From assembly GCF_000003855.2 (NCBI RefSeq), contig NW_003101681.1:1078786-1142785 (forward strand): DNA of 64,000 bases. Direction: 5' to 3'. Shown in pieces: positions 45,977 through 59,424 of the stretch. Within the stretch, counting starts at the first letter, position 1. Each line of letters opens with the position of its first letter. Under the pieces are notes generated by a model, which was given only the letters and a program-made list of their open reading frames with translations, made no database searches and was not told where the DNA came from. A program made the translations under genes and the position numbers. This DNA comes from Blastomyces gilchristii SLH14081. Its lineage: Eukaryota; Ascomycota; Eurotiomycetes; Onygenales; Ajellomycetaceae.

Positions 45977-47881
45977 ATGTGCGGCATATTCTTCTCCTTG
46001 AGCGCAAGGGAATACGTACCGCCTGACGAGGAAACGACTCAGCTCCTGCAAAATAGAGGTCCCGATAGTTTTAAGAGGCACACTATTCACTTACACCGTC
46101 CGAAGGAAGCTGGGCAGGACTTCGAAGACGTTCCTACATCCCTCTACCTAACTTATATTTCAACAGTACTGGCTCTTCGGGGGGATCATCTCCAGGTTCA
46201 ACCCCTTGTAGACTCCGCCAGCCGGTCGGTCTTATGCTGGAACGGGGAGGCTTGGAAAATCCATAACAATCCAGTTCAGGGGAATGATGCACAGTTTGTT
46301 TTTCAATTGCTGTTAAAGGCCATACAGCCATCCAAATATCCAGATGGCTTACTGCCGTCTCAAACCGCGGAGAGTCAATGTTTAATTAAGGTAACTCACA
46401 CCGTGGGTGCCATTTCAGGTCCATTTTCGTTTGTATTCTACGACGGATATCACCAGAGGATCTTCTATGGAAGAGATCGTCTAGGAAGACGGGCACTACT
46501 GAGTGGATGGGACAGTTCCGGAAGTTTCAAAATTGCCAGTATTTGTGATGGGACCTCGTCCAAACATTTCGAAGAAGTCGAAGCTGATGGCATTCATATG
46601 ATCGACCTTGCTGCCCTTTTCCAAACTACTGGCTGTAACGAAACCCCATCCGATGCATTGCGTTCAATATTCACCATAAAAACTTTGAATTGGAGAAACG
46701 AAATAACTCCCGATTCAGAAGGGGATTTTATTGTATGTTTACCCCCCACAATGGTCTCTAAACCCTTACCAACTAATCCTTGTGTGTAGGTATACCATTT
46801 ACCTCACATGAACAAATCTGTCTTTATAAACGGGATTCCTCCACTGCTTCAAACAAACTCACCATCCATAGAGAAATTGGAGCTCAAGCTTCGTGAATCA
46901 CTAAAGCTTCGACTAAGCAATATTCCAAAGCCTCCCCTTTACTCATCACATTATAGGTCTAAAGTAGCTGTTCTTTTCTCGGGAGGCCTTGATTGCACCA
47001 TACTCGCAAGACTAGCACACGATATCCTTCCCATAGATGAGCCAATTGATCTTCTTAATGTGGCATTTGAAAATCCTAGAGTTGCAGCTGCGGCTGCTTC
47101 CTTATCTTCCAATCCAACAACTGCACCACTGTCCATATATGAAGCCTGCCCAGATCGAATAACGGGGCGATCATCCCACATGGAGCTGCAAAATATATGC
47201 CCCGATAGGATCTGGCGGTTTGTTGCCATCAACATTCCGTACGCAGAAACGTTAAATCATCGAGAAAAGATCAGACGCTTGATGCGACCCCACAACACTG
47301 AGATGGATCTCTCCATTGCCTGTGCCCTCTATTTTGCATCGCGTGGGATAGGGGAAATCACAAGCGATACGGACGAACATGCTAGCATACTGTATACAAC
47401 AACTGCACGGGTTCTGCTCTCCGGACTGGGTGCCGACGAGGTTTTCGCGGGTTATACAAGACATGCAACTGCGTTCAACCGGCGTGGCTTCCAGGGGCTT
47501 GTGGACGAAATTGCTTTGGATGTTGGACGTCTGGGCAAACGAAACCTGGGACGGGATGATCGTGTTATCTGTCACTGGGGCCGTGAGGCCAGATATCCGT
47601 ATCTCGACGAGGACTTCTTAGCTTGGGCTCTTGCCTGCCCCGTTTGGGAGAAATGTGGATTTGGAGCGTTGCCCTTAAGTCTAGCTAGCGTTCCTAGCAA
47701 TATGGAAGAATTAGGAGGAGCGGAGCAGTCCTTAGAGCCCGGGAAAAGATCTCTCCGGCTCCTCGCATGGAAACTTGGTATGGAAAATGTTGCCCGTGAA
47801 AAGAAGAGAGCGATACAATTCGGATCTCGAACCGCGAAGATGGAAAGCGGGCGAAGCAAGGGAACTCAGATCCTAGCGTGA
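45977..47881 (+). CDS. Asparagine synthetase domain-containing protein (ASNSD1-like)
   Basis: Exons 45977-46732 and 46790-47881 (615 aa). The intron has GTATGT, an ACTAAT branch site and a TGTAG acceptor. MCGIFFSLS gives Cys2 as the N-terminal nucleophile of a class II glutamine amidotransferase domain. NRGPDS and FYGRDRLGRRALL are further domain motifs. The C-terminal synthetase domain has the ATP-pyrophosphatase P-loop LFSGGLDCT (about residues 314-322) and LLSGLGADEVFAGYTRH. The overall layout matches human ASNSD1 and its yeast counterpart rather than canonical Asn synthetases, whose synthetase domain is longer. Whether it makes asparagine is unproven in the family. Start chosen at Met-Cys because Cys2 must follow the initiator Met; the frame itself opens earlier (45869). 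Confidence 0.9.
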
Positions 47882-50800
47882 AGTATTCCGTACTCATTTG
47901 TGGTTCGAGTCCAAAGCATATCATTGGGTGCCGAAAATCTATACCCATTTGTCTCCAAGCCGCATGTCCCTCTGACAAGCCTTCCAACATTGAGGCTACC
48001 AGGAAATGAACGCAGCGATGATGACAATAAACAGATACTTCTGATGGCTAGTTATTCGCGGACAGAAAACCATATCTCTCCTTGGCCCATGCCTTTGCTG
48101 AGACATAGTGTTTTCTGCGGTGAATTTGCTTGATGCAACATTAAAAGGCAAGTCTGAGCTGTGTTCTTTTATAAGTTTTGTGATGCTGTGCAGCTTGCAC
48201 TGCTACATACCAGATGGCCTTTCTGCGATGGAAGGTTTTTTCCACGCACTAAGGATCAGTGCTCTTCCAATTTAAGCTGAGAATGGTATCACGGTGTGAT
48301 ACTGCGCGGGAAAGGGCGCGGGGTTGCTCTCTTCATCGGGAGTCAAGTACATAACAAAAGTTCAATAGTTATTACTATGAATCTATTCCTATATTCACAC
48401 CATTCATAACCTATCCTATCTAGATTTACCTGTGATCTTTAACAAATTTCTTTCCCTCTTCCTTTATATGAACCTTGAAGCGGCGGAGGAGAACTACCCC
48501 ATGTCGAAACCAACCTTATGCAAAAAATGTTGTAGTGTAGGCACCAAGTACCCTTCGAGATCATTTGGCACCGAAACTGCGAGCACAAAACGCTTGAACT
48601 CCTCCAATTCGTATTCCTTAAAGTAATGGCTTGGCGCAAACCAAGTCTAAATCCCATCGCGCGTAATTTAGCAGCTGAGGGATCCGACGAAGCCGGCCGG
48701 ACGACCACACCTTCGTCGAAACGAACTGCAAACTTACTGGGGGTCCTTCAACTTCCGTCTCGACTTCTCGAGCGCTGCGGGAAATCTCCCATCATCCCAT
48801 CACCATACCATTCGGTCATGGAATCATGCATTTTTGCGCTAGTGCTACAATCCACACCACAGTGGCGTGGGCATCTTTTAAAACTGAACCTCCGCGTACC
48901 CCTAGCTGCGCGGGAAGCTAGGTAAACGCAGTCAGCACCATTGACGATTGATGGGTTTCTTCCAGGCCTGTCACCGAAAATGCCTAGCAGAGAAGAAGGG
49001 ATTCAATGAAACGTCAACTTCCGTTGATGTCAGCCAGTCGAGCGGAGGGACATGTCGCCGGAGGAAAATGGTACTCCAGTATGGGATCTAAGCCATGCGG
49101 CATCTGGGGTGATGCCTGGGCCCTTCGACATTTCAAATTGATATACCATCGTTGTTCTCCTTGTTTTGTGTTAGCACCCTAGCAACTACATAGGTGAATA
49201 GTACTTTAAGTGAATGGTATCGTGCGATCTGTGTATGTAGGTTGTATGTAGTTGTATGTCAGAACCGTGAGCAAATCCGCGTACTTAATATTTGTATTTA
49301 GGACGGACTCTCTTCGTAATATAAAATCGAATAGACGTGAAATGCAGAAGGGATCGGACCGAGAAACTTTTTGATATTTTTCGAAGCTTTCGCATGGGGG
49401 AAGGAGCCTCGAGGCAAAACCACGGTTGAGATGTGTTCTCCAAAAATATCAACGAAAGTGGCGAGTTAGAACACTAATAAATACTCAGGAAATTTCGAGA
49501 TTGGGTCTGCATTTTATCCCGAACTTTGCTAAATTTATATCGAATTTCGAGGGTAACTTGTGAAGAGACCCTTGGTAGGCTAATCACCAGATATCGATTT
49601 CAGAGTTGGGCTCCGTAGTTGGGTGCAACCAGCCCCTCTTGCTTGACGGTTTGCCCTGCTTTGTCCTTTAAATGCTAACTTACCGTTAGTTATATGTTTC
49701 GCGGCCTCTCGCTTTGATGCTTGATTCTCAATAATAATCTGCACCCATATTCCCCTTCTCGGTCTACGGAGTTCACGGGCTTACTGCGTAGACACCCCCA
49801 TAACTAATCGCAGTCAGTCATGGCCTTCCCTATACAGTTTAGCATCTTGTAAGAATGGCGTTTTGGGGCGTATTTAGTGCAAGCCACTATAAGCCACTAT
49901 CACTGCAGTGCAGTGGGTCTGTTCCTGCGATGTTTTCACACCGATCCGTACCTTACGCAGTACAACCTACTTGCGTAGTATCCGGAAAGCTTTAGCGCCG
50001 TAAGGCCTTCCTTATATGGTTAGATCCTAACTAAATCTTTATATTACATACACAAATATGAATTGATTAGTTAGACAATATATATAATTGTACTCCGTAC
50101 GGAGTATACAGAATCAATAATACAACAATCAAAATTACAGAGAAGCCCCTATCTTCTTAGCGTCATGCCACAATTCTGCTGATTAAACCTAGATAGGAAG
50201 GCGGCGCGTACTAGATTCCATCTACTCCGTACTACTCCGTACTAGGAACTGTATTATTTGTGTACTTGTAGCTTTGCAGAACTTTGCTTTTGATTCTCCT
50301 TCACTAGTTACCAGACAAACGGACGGACAGCTACAGCCAGGTAATTCACAGCTTTTCCTATCTGCCGCTCCCAAGGCAGGTAACCTACCTGTCCATAACT
50401 ACATGAAATGTCAGGTGAAATGCAGCAAAAGGTTAATCAAAGCCTAGCTGTTGTTTCCTGTTTTAGTCCTTCCATTCATTCATAAGATGCAGATAACCTT
50501 TGACGACAGAGCGGTATGCGGTGGAACGAACGGAGCTGTGGCCGGTGGGGAGTTGATGGCATTCAACGGCGTGCTCAGTTACACCGACTCTCCCCGAGGG
50601 ATTAGGTAACTTAAAAGAAACCTTTGAACTTCTCCCTCACAACAGACAAATGGAGCTCCGATGAATAAGGATGATGAACCGAATTTGAGATCAAAAAGGC
50701 TAAACTCGGACGATGATGTTGTTACTTTGTGGCTCGGACGAAGCTTGACGAATTGTTTGACTTCTTTCAAACAGCTTGTTCGACCAAAGAAGGGCAAACA

Positions 50801-52501
50801 TTTGGCTGTGGAAAAGCTGAACCATTTTATTATGGGAGAAGGCGAAGCGGCCTTCGAAGTTTGGAACTACGGCTGTGCCATACCTGATAAATATCACACA
50901 GTTCTTCTTTCTGTATTATTTTTTTCCCGCCAGAAGGAGGAAATTTCTCGTGAACAGACAACCAAATATTTAGCAGCGATCATGATAACGACCAAGGATC
51001 ATCGTATTATTATTTATTGGCAGTCGCATTTTGCGCCATTTTTTGGCTGGGCTTTGCTCCTCCCAAGATTATGGACACCAGCCCCCAAAATACCCCTCCT
51101 TTTCAGGGTCTCTAACCAGTGACCAACCACTATTCCGGGCTAAGGCATACGCGGCCGGCACAGTTCCCGGACAATAATGGACCCATTCCGCCAGTTTTCC
51201 ATGAACTTTGCTTTTGGATTCAGAGTCAAACAGGATATATGCGAAGAGTGCCGGCTGGTATGTGCAGTGCATTTGCAGCTGATTGTTGTTCACGGCAAAT
51301 GATTCGAAATATTGTTTGACTCAGGCAATCCTTACTCGTTAAGTGAAATACCGCCGGTCCTGGAAGACAACCTAGCTCTTTTTTTTGAAAATACGATGGA
51401 GGGCAGAGCTGAGACAGTTCTGAGTTGTCATGGTGCGAAGTAGTTCATCATAGTCAGTCTGAAGTAAAACAGAAATGGCTGTACGAATGGATGAATGGGA
51501 AGGAGAACGTTGCCGTGGCCGTCAACAATAATCGCAATGTAAGGACATCATCCCTTTGAGATCGGTTTCGGTAGAACTAGTGGTGGTTGAGCATACTGCG
51601 TAGACATAGTTACATAGATATACTCCGTACTCCGTACATACCTCTCCGTGTCTTGCGGGGGGAAGTCTCGGATATCCCAACCGTTGTTCAACTGGGGTAA
51701 TTAACTTAATAATAATACTGGGGCAAGTCTCCGTTGGGTCCGGCGGCGGCACTTCAGCCTCACTAACTATGAAAAAGCGTAGTACATGCATTTGTATGGG
51801 TGGTGGGAGATGGGCGATGTACCGTACCCCAGCACGAGCCAACTCGTACTAGCCTAACCTGGCCACATCCACATCCAACCACCAACCTTTCATCTCCTCC
51901 ACTCCAACTCTCTATCCCATCTCATCCCACACAATCTCACCCACGGCCGTCGACTGTTTTCGATTTAGATCCTCTTTCTCTCCCTATCCTTGTCGTCCTT
52001 GACAGTCTGATCACTGTCGCTGTCTTTCTATCCTTTTCTCTGTCTGCGTCTGTCGTTCGCCTCCGTTGGACTTGCCCCGTACGCCCGATTACGAACCGCC
52101 CAACTCTGCAAACTTTGCCTGCCGTCCGCCCTCAACCCAACGCCACTCATTAGATTCCACACACCCAACACACCCACAAATATATAGGGCTGATAAAATC
52201 TGGTTCTAGGTAACCTGGAATTGGCTGTCCTCTGACGGCTGGTTCCGTTTGAACCTTCCTGCGAGATCCGCCTACATATGCCTGTCTCCCCTATCCCCTC
52301 TTGAAATTTATTTATTATCTGGCTTGGTTACATACCTGCACAACTTTGACCGCACCTTCTACTTCGTTAAGGACTGGCGTTAACATACAGATACCGTTGG
52401 ATGGCTGTCTACGTTTGCTGAGATCAAGGAATGGTAATGCGCCGTGTGGAGTCAGAATCTGATTTCGCCTATACTCGCGCCCAGTAATCGGCACAGCAGT
52501 C
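47882..52501. other. 4.6-kb gene-poor region
   Basis: No gene could be supported. Short frames at 48432-48925, 50661-51122 and 51800-52153 have no recognisable motif, no splice-consistent extension and strong overlap with antisense frames. The stretch contains several TACTCCGTA/TACGGAGTA motifs (a 16-bp perfect palindrome at 50091-50106, direct copies at about 50223-50244 and 51621-51638) of the kind often left by fungal MITE ends. A long C/T-rich leader at 51840-52160 leads into the RING gene. Confidence 0.5.
50091..50106. repeat. 16-bp perfect palindrome TACTCCGTACGGAGTA
   Basis: It is a perfect inverted repeat without a spacer. Related half-sites TACTCCGTAC occur in direct orientation at about 50223 and 51621. 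It could be head-to-head remnants of MITE termini or a protein-binding site; the sequence cannot decide. Confidence 0.5.
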
Positions 52502-53845
52502 ATGGCTACAAGCACTCAAGCGGGGACCTTCCCCATACAGCCGACAAATACCAGTTCCTCGGACAACAGTTCCGGGGGTCCTACGAGTTCACCTTTGCTA
52601 TTCTTTGTAGCGTTGGGGTTTGGTGTGGTTTTCACCAATCTCTGGTAAGACTTCATCAATCATGGCGGTGCTAGAAGCGATATTGTTAAGTCTAATTCGG
52701 AATGTCTTGGTAGGATTATCGTTGGCGTAAAATACTGCTTCAGGTACAATCAGCGCAACAGACAAATACGAAACGAAGAGAATGGCGACCCCATTGATCT
52801 GGTTACCGTTCCAAGAACCCATCGGAGACGGCGCGAAAAGAAGCTTATGAGCATGGACGATGTCAATGCCCGCTTTCCTTTGATGAAGTACAAAACCTGG
52901 CGGGCAACCCGTGCGGATGAAGGGCTTCCAACTGCTGGGGGCATACAGGCGCCAACTAGTAGACCGCAGAGTTTGAAGAATGAAGGGGGAAGCATCATAC
53001 TCTCATCCGCAGAAAACCAAGAAACTATCGTCCAGAGTTATCCGACCACAAATGCCGAATCATCAAATGAGCCAAATCCACAAACAGAGCCGGAAGGCGT
53101 AATTCTGCCTGCTGTGCAGAAGGAAACCATTGCTTCTAGGGTGGAAAGCAGGCCCTCAACCGAACATTTAAAAGAAACATCAGGATCCATGGAGGACGAC
53201 GATGACGCCGATGAACACATCCGTAACGCTGTCCCTGCCGAACTACTTGCGAACCCTGGGGATACCTGCGCCATCTGTCTTGATACGATTGAAGACGACG
53301 ACGACGTCCGTGGTCTCAGCTGTGGTCATGCGTTCCATGCATCCTGCTTGGACCCTTGGTTGACAAGCCGACGCGCATGTTGCCCTCTATGCAAAGCTGA
53401 TTTTTACGTTCCGAAACCGCGCCCGGAGGGTGCGGAAGGAAACCAGACTAGCTCTTCTGGTCGCAGCAGGCGCAATTTGAATCGAAATAATGACCCTACA
53501 GAACCAGAGCGCGCTTTCTTCGCTGGCCGGGCCAACCCGTTCGTGTCGCGCCTCGTACTTCCAGGACGCTTCATCACCATAGTTCCTCCCGATGAACGAT
53601 ATCCCGGTTTCCCGAGACCTGTTTACGAACTGCGAAACTCATCTCGTCGAGGGCGGTCCAATTCTTCAAATAACGCGGCAGATGGCTCAACGACATGGAG
53701 ATCACGACTCCCTTCCATTAATTTCCCACCTATAACCTTTTCTCGATTCCGGCTTCCAGGTAGGAGGAACCAGAACGCAACGGAACAGGCTTCCACCACC
53801 CCTAATGAACCATCGCCACGGCAACTTGAATCGGGGCTTACCTGA
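52502..53845 (+). CDS. Membrane-anchored RING-H2 E3 ubiquitin ligase-like protein
   Basis: Exons 52502-52644 and 52714-53845 (424 aa). The intron (69 bp, GTAAGA to GGTAG) interrupts a Trp codon inside the single N-terminal transmembrane helix (about residues 31-58, LLFFVALGFGVVFTNLW then IIVGVKYC). A polar, partly acidic linker follows. The RING-H2 domain lies at about 233-274: CAIC, LSCGHAFHASC, then CPLC, giving the C3H2C3 order. The C-terminus is Arg/Ser/Asn-rich. The architecture, TM helix then distant RING, resembles ATL/RNF-type ligases acting on endomembranes; substrates are unknown. The exon 1 start is the only Met giving a complete membrane segment. Confidence 0.88.
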
Positions 53846-56093
53846 ATCTTCTTGTGCTTCGCAAGCCAGATCCATGCAACCAGACGTGCGTAAATGCCGT
53901 AATGACTTGCCAATCCCAGTGTATAATTGAGGAAGCCGATTTTTCTTTTCTCATATCTTAGCAATGCACCACCTTACCTTTAAATCTCATATGGACATAT
54001 ATCCCGGCGAACACTCAACGATTACCGCTTTCAATCATCTCACGCCTATTTTTGGTGCATTCCTACATCCTACACTCTGTATTCTGATGAAGCAACGGAC
54101 TGGCGCCTTTCTAACGGACTGACCACCTTCCACTAGCTAGATATTTCACTCGCTATTCGCATTGCTCTAGGCATTCCAAGAGTAAGATCAAGTTCCCCGG
54201 TTGGATTTAGGTATTATCGAGGTTTTGGCAGGAGTACTTCATTTCCGTTTTCGAAGAATAATTTCCTCAGTCCACGAGAGAAGGCTACCGCGCTCACACG
54301 CCACAACGCACACCTTCACATCTATATTATATATACGCAACGCGCAGAAAATAGCCGTTTGAGATGTTACGTTTCCATCTGTACACACCACATATTGCAC
54401 AGACTCCCACCTAGCGACATATGTTCACCCATCCTGGCCTATCGTGTCTGTATTTCGTTTCACGTCTCCAGTCATATCTGTCACGTCCAAGGTGGTTGAT
54501 CTATTCGCATCACCACCATAAATTTATCACGACCGATCATACATCATTCCCAAGACTTTTAACGCAGTATACCCCAATCCCACTCTCCTCAGTCGACAAA
54601 TGGTTCCTTTAAGACTAGAAACCTATGTGTATTTTTCCCCACTATCATGCTTTGTTATGCGGACCCTATTATTGCCTTGTGTAGTCTTTTGTGTGTGTGT
54701 AGCCCCTTTGCACCTCTTCGTCCACGTTGGTTCTTTATTTTTTTACTTTTTTTATTTTTTATCAATCAAATCGAGCGAACTGTATTTATTTGAGAATTTT
54801 CCTATTACGTGTTTTCTTTAGCCAGCCAGATATAGCCGAGGCCAGGTCACATACAATAAATAACTTAGTTATCTTTCTTTGTCTTTTTTTTTAAAAAAAA
54901 AAAATATAAAAAAACGGAGTCACGGGGGACTCGTCAGACCATGGAAAGGGAACCAGAGTAAATATTTTGATTTTTTTATGTAAGCTAAGCTCTTTGCTCA
55001 ATATGGTATAATTGATATTATTTCCCCTATCCAATATCTATCTGTTTTCTGATTACCGCTCCCGGTGGCGGGCTGACACCTGACCCGTTCCTACAGGCAT
55101 ATCCGGCCAGGCAAAAATTTCACTCAAGTTTCCTGTTTATTTGAGAGAGCATGATCGACCATGCCTAGAAAACATTAAGCACATAACATACATACATGTA
55201 CACCGGTGGTATGGGGGTACATGTGTGTGTATTGTATACATGTACTTGTACATAATTTTAATGGGCGGCTACGGTGACAGTGCCTCGATGCCCGGAACCG
55301 GTTTACAGAGACGAGGGTCAGTGTAAAAGACCCAGGCCCACCGGTTTAATACATGCACTGCCCCCTGTTGGAGCATGGCGCTGTGGTTTTATTGAGTGTG
55401 GGGAACGAACGGTTATTATTTACGTTTACTCGAGGGGAATATGTGAGACATTGGGGAAGGGCGTGTATGGTATGTGTGTAGGCGGTGGCATGGGCTAATA
55501 GCTAATGCCTGTGTAGAGTGCGGATTGCAAAGCAGGATGATTAGGAGATTCTCAGTGTGCTTTGGCGTTGGCAGGGGGGTTCTAGTTCGAGGCGGTGTCA
55601 CTGTATGTGGTTTGTAGCGAGCGTGTAAATAAATTGCATATTTGCCAACTGAGCGGCATGTAAATTCGGTCAGATGGTCCTTGTGCTGGGTGGGTGATCG
55701 TAGTGACCTCAAATAACAATGGGTTTATCGTGATGGGAAAAGTGAGAAACTGGCGAAATGAAGAAAAAGCAGCAAAACACCGGTCGCTTGAACCATTATC
55801 GTTATGTATGTTTAATATGGAGTTAGTTAGCACAGAGGTATCCAAGGATGGTGATATATACTACAGGAGACACAAACCAAAAACCAAAAATGGAAGCCAA
55901 ATTTGGAAAAGAGAGAAAACCCCGTATAAAAGAGATCTTGAGTTGGCAAAATAGATGCAGCTGAAACAAAATGAAAGCAAGAAGCGAGAAAATAGATACG
56001 AAAATGTAACTCAGGCAAATACCCACACGCCAATATGAGACCGATAGGAGCAGAAGAAAATAAAATAAAATGGAGAAGTAAGAAATAAACCGT
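53846..56093. other. Gene-poor intergenic region
   Basis: About 2.2 kb between convergent genes, so it should contain two 3' UTRs. It contains homopolymer runs (T9A13 near 54887-54903) and GT/CATG-rich microsatellite-like sequence at 55180-55250. Short frames show no conserved motif. No gene is supported. Confidence 0.5.
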
Positions 56094-57529
56094 TCATTTT
56101 TGCGGTTTTGGCACAGCAACCCCAGCACCAATAACGCTAGGCAACTCTTCCATCCCAACACTAAAGAGCAACCGGATACCTCCCGTAACCGCAATAACCA
56201 TTAGGATCGTAAGGCTAGCAATAATAAAAAATGGAATGCTGACGTCCTTCTTCTGGCATGCAGCTCCACCCCATTGGACAGTTTTGACGGTACCATCGTC
56301 GTTCGTCCGCACAACAGTCCGGTGGCACTTGCAGGCGAAGCAGTCTCCCTTCGCGTTCTCTTTGGATGCAAACTTTCGGTAGCACGATCCGTGGCCAGAG
56401 CAATTATTTGTCGCTTCTGTGCAGGTCTCGTTGCTGCTATAGCACACGGGCATCATAGTTGAAGGAAATTTGTGGCCTCGTCGGACGTTTCTTGAGGATC
56501 TTGCCTGTATAGTATTCGGCAAGCCGGGCTTCGTTTCTTCAGATCGGTACTTAAGCGTGTGGTACGATGGCGAAGGAGAAGTAAATATCATGACAGAGTC
56601 CTGTTTGGAGTCCTTTGCCAGAATACTAAGTTCTGCAATGGTTGCAAAGACGGTTTTCCGTACTGCGGGCGTGTTTGACTGCAAAAAGGGAGATTAGCTG
56701 TGTTCGGTCCAAATATATAGGATTCTGTAGTTAGATAATGCGTAACTTACCGTAGATGAAAGCCGCAGAATAGCGGTTGCGCATTCACCTCCCCAGCCCT
56801 TGGCACCTCGGGCCAGAAACTGGCGGAATGCCGCTTCCTCCAATATCGAGCTCGTTGCCGAGAAGACATCTTTCTTTGAGGGGCATTGGTTTGCATTCTG
56901 AATATAAAATCTACTATTAGTGACTTGAGCGTAAGGGTTTTCAAATTTTTGAGTGGCTCCCACCAGAATTAACGTGCCCTGAAGTCGACCATCTACCTCA
57001 AAATCGTATAGACATGGTTTTGACGTAGTCAGCATAGCGGAGGAGTGAGTGAGTAGGTTTTCAACAAAAGATTCCGAGACTAGGTCAGCAGGCGCAGAGG
57101 GAATAGTGAAAGAATCGGTCGAATATTTTGAAACAGACGCAACTATTGACGCTTGGGTTAGTATTCTCGACCTGGGTGTCAAACAATTTCTGTCGACGAC
57201 ATACGATCAGGGACATCAACGCCCTCCCAAACAAGTGCCATCTTCGTTGAACAATCGCCAACCGATGTATCGCCCATAATAGGTGTTTGTGCTCCTCCAA
57301 ACGTATTGAGATCCCGGATAAGGATCTCGTCGACTTGGCCTAACGTTGAACCATCTGCGAGATCTAATCGGCTGGCTAATATTAGCCTCGCTGTCTCTGG
57401 AGTCACTACTCGGTTGACCGGTGGCACAGACTGTTGCCGTGTATCAAATGTGTAAGCTCTGGCATCGTAGGCGGCTACACCGGTGATCGCAGCGAGCGAG
57501 AGGGGGAGAAATGATAGCAGGCGCCTCAT
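56094..57529 (-). CDS. DUF3844 / Vps3844-type ER membrane protein
   Basis: Minus-strand exons 57529-57205, 57142-56751 and 56678-56094 (433 aa). The start Met opens a signal peptide (MRRLLSFLPLSLAAITGVAA). The frame runs on to 57748 upstream, but that extension would bury the signal. Intron 1 has GTATGT, a perfect ACTAAC branch and CAATAG; intron 2 has GTAAGT and TTGCAG. The lumenal part includes the FTIPSAPADLVSESFVENLL block. Near the C-terminus a Cys-rich EGF-like module (CYSSNETC, CSGHGSCY, CFACKCH, AACQ) is followed by a TM helix (IPFFIIASLTILMVIAVTGG) and a short cytoplasmic tail, the layout of the Vps3844/DUF3844 family. A role in sorting or ER quality control is inferred from the family name only. 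Confidence 0.85.
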
Positions 57530-58270
57530 GCTGCAATATGGCTGGTTGACAGCACGACCTACGGAAGGAGAAAACAAGGCGACGAGTGGAAGACCCAGCC
57601 AATCCCTGGAGCTGGGAGATCTATAGAGTTTTGGCCTCGTAGTAAAGAAGTTGCAATAGTGGTGTTGTGTCGATTTGATATCGCCCTCGTCGTCGGCGCG
57701 TGCGGTTGAACCCCGAGCCCTGGCGTTGGAGCTTCCCGATCCGGCCAAGCGCCTGAATTACCTATTTAGACTTAGCGCCCACTGGTCTCTTGGCATGTCG
57801 GAGCGCAACTTACACAAGTAAGGTTTGATATTTGATTGCTGTCAACAAGAATTCTGGGGATTCCTCCTTCTAGCATATAGAATTATCTATTTCTCAATGA
57901 TATATCCGATTCCAATTCAGATTTAAGCTATTATACCACCTCTTTTTTATATGTTTTTTTTTTCTTTCGTTCCTCTTCTGCATGGTTGAGATAGGACTGA
58001 CTAGCTTTTCAAAGCTTGGCTGCGACGATTTAAGTGAATTTCTTGCTGTTTGAATCAGGGACCAGAGATGATTCGTAGGCATGACGAACATATTGCTCCA
58101 AGTGTATCGCTTGGCTGGGCGTGACTAATTGATGTCATTATGAGCCCACATTTCATGTCTCTGCGCTACATCCCAGGCTGCTGAGAAGACTACAATATAT
58201 AAATAGCTATAACAACAGTGCTAGTTAATAGGGGATGCTTTATCCTGCTGACTAGAAAATCTTATTCGCA
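57530..58270. other. Promoter region of the DUF3844 gene and flank of the NmrA-like pseudogene
   Basis: About 740 bp. A divergent arrangement with the pseudogene on the plus strand. No other feature was recognised. Confidence 0.45.
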
Positions 58271-59424
58271 ATGTCACTGAATATCTGCGTTACCGCTGTA
58301 GATGGGCCATACTGGCCATCTCATCACCGAACTGCTTCTCACAGACGCCAATTTCAAAAGCAGTTTGACTCAGCGGGCTTTCGCTTCATCCTGATGCCAG
58401 CCGTTGCAAAGAACTGGAAAAGAACTGGAAAAGCTGGGTGCGAAAATCATTCCGCACATGCTAGGAAAGGCGCAGAAGCTAACTAGGACGCTGGAAGAGA
58501 CAGGTGCAGATACTGTATGCGTTATTCCGCCAGCGCATAAAAGATAAGTACAATATTACTTGTGAATTGATCGAAGCTACAAAGATGGCCAATGTGCCAA
58601 ACACGTACTTTATTAGCTCCGTCGGTGCAGACCTTGCTGAGAGAGATAAGCTACCTAGCCCTCGTCAATTCATTGATTTGGAGTGCCCTTTATGTCGTGC
58701 AAAGGAGACCCTTCAACTTCAACAGGACATAGCCCAGTGGTAATTCGGTTAAGCCCGAATATACTCTCTCAGAGAAAGGATTGCTATGTCAATAAGAAAA
58801 TACAGCGCTGGTTTCTATGCAGAAAACCTCTTGCTCTATTCCCCTCAAGCGAAGGAGGGTTACACTACCACTCCCTATTGGGAAGCAGAATAAGTTTGCT
58901 CCAACGACCTTAGGACTAAGCTGCCGTTATTGATTTTGATATGCATTAGTCTAACATTGCCACAGGATCTAGCTCAAGTTGTCGCCCATGTTCTCACAGG
59001 TACATATCATGTTCCCATTGCCCAGAAGTTTAACATATATTGCCGATATTAACATCCGCCAATCCTTGCTGCGGGAGAGGAGCTTGCCACAGCAGCCAGT
59101 CAAGCGCTAGGCACACCATTGAAGTTTAGCACCTTCGAGTAAAAATGCCAAGTTTAAAAGCAAGATCCTAATTTAGTATTTGCTTGAGCAGGGAGGAAGC
59201 CAAGAAAATGTTACGCGCGCAAGCAGAAAGCAACGAGTCTGAACTTGAATATCTGCTCGAATATTATTCTTTGGTTTGTGAGGGAAAAACGAACTATATC
59301 TCTACCACTGCGTTCCACGACGTGACAGGAAGCCATCCTCAGGAGCCTCCGGCTTTTTTTTAAGACATACAGAGATGAGTTTGTGCCTGAGCATAGCAAC
59401 AAAAAGAGGAAGACTGGCAAGTAA
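58271..59424 (+). pseudogene. NmrA-like NAD(P)-binding protein, decayed
   Basis: Pieces of one NmrA-like/NAD(P)-binding Rossmann protein lie in order but in different frames. The start is MSLNICVTAVDG followed, after a shift, by TGHLITELLL (the nucleotide-binding turn). Then come LEETGADTVCVIPPAHK, CELIEATKMANVPNTYFISSVGAD, EELATAASQALGTPLKF and a C-terminal stretch EEAKKMLRAQAESNESELEYLLE...HSNKKRK. At least four frameshifts and several stops break it, one of them in an eight-T run near 59354. The intact family members bind NADPH and act in redox sensing or as reductases. Base composition is normal, so decay was by indels and not by the AT-ward process of the left block. No functional product is expected. 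Confidence 0.8.

Noticed and set aside
50661..51122. 153-codon plus-strand frame
   Set aside because: It starts with a plausible Met and has a polar N-terminus, but no recognisable motif or splice partners, and its C-terminal half looks random; transcript data would be needed to accept it.
51800..52153. 117-codon Pro/Thr/Ser-rich frame
   Set aside because: It is a C/T-rich leader sequence of the RING gene; the frame is a composition effect.
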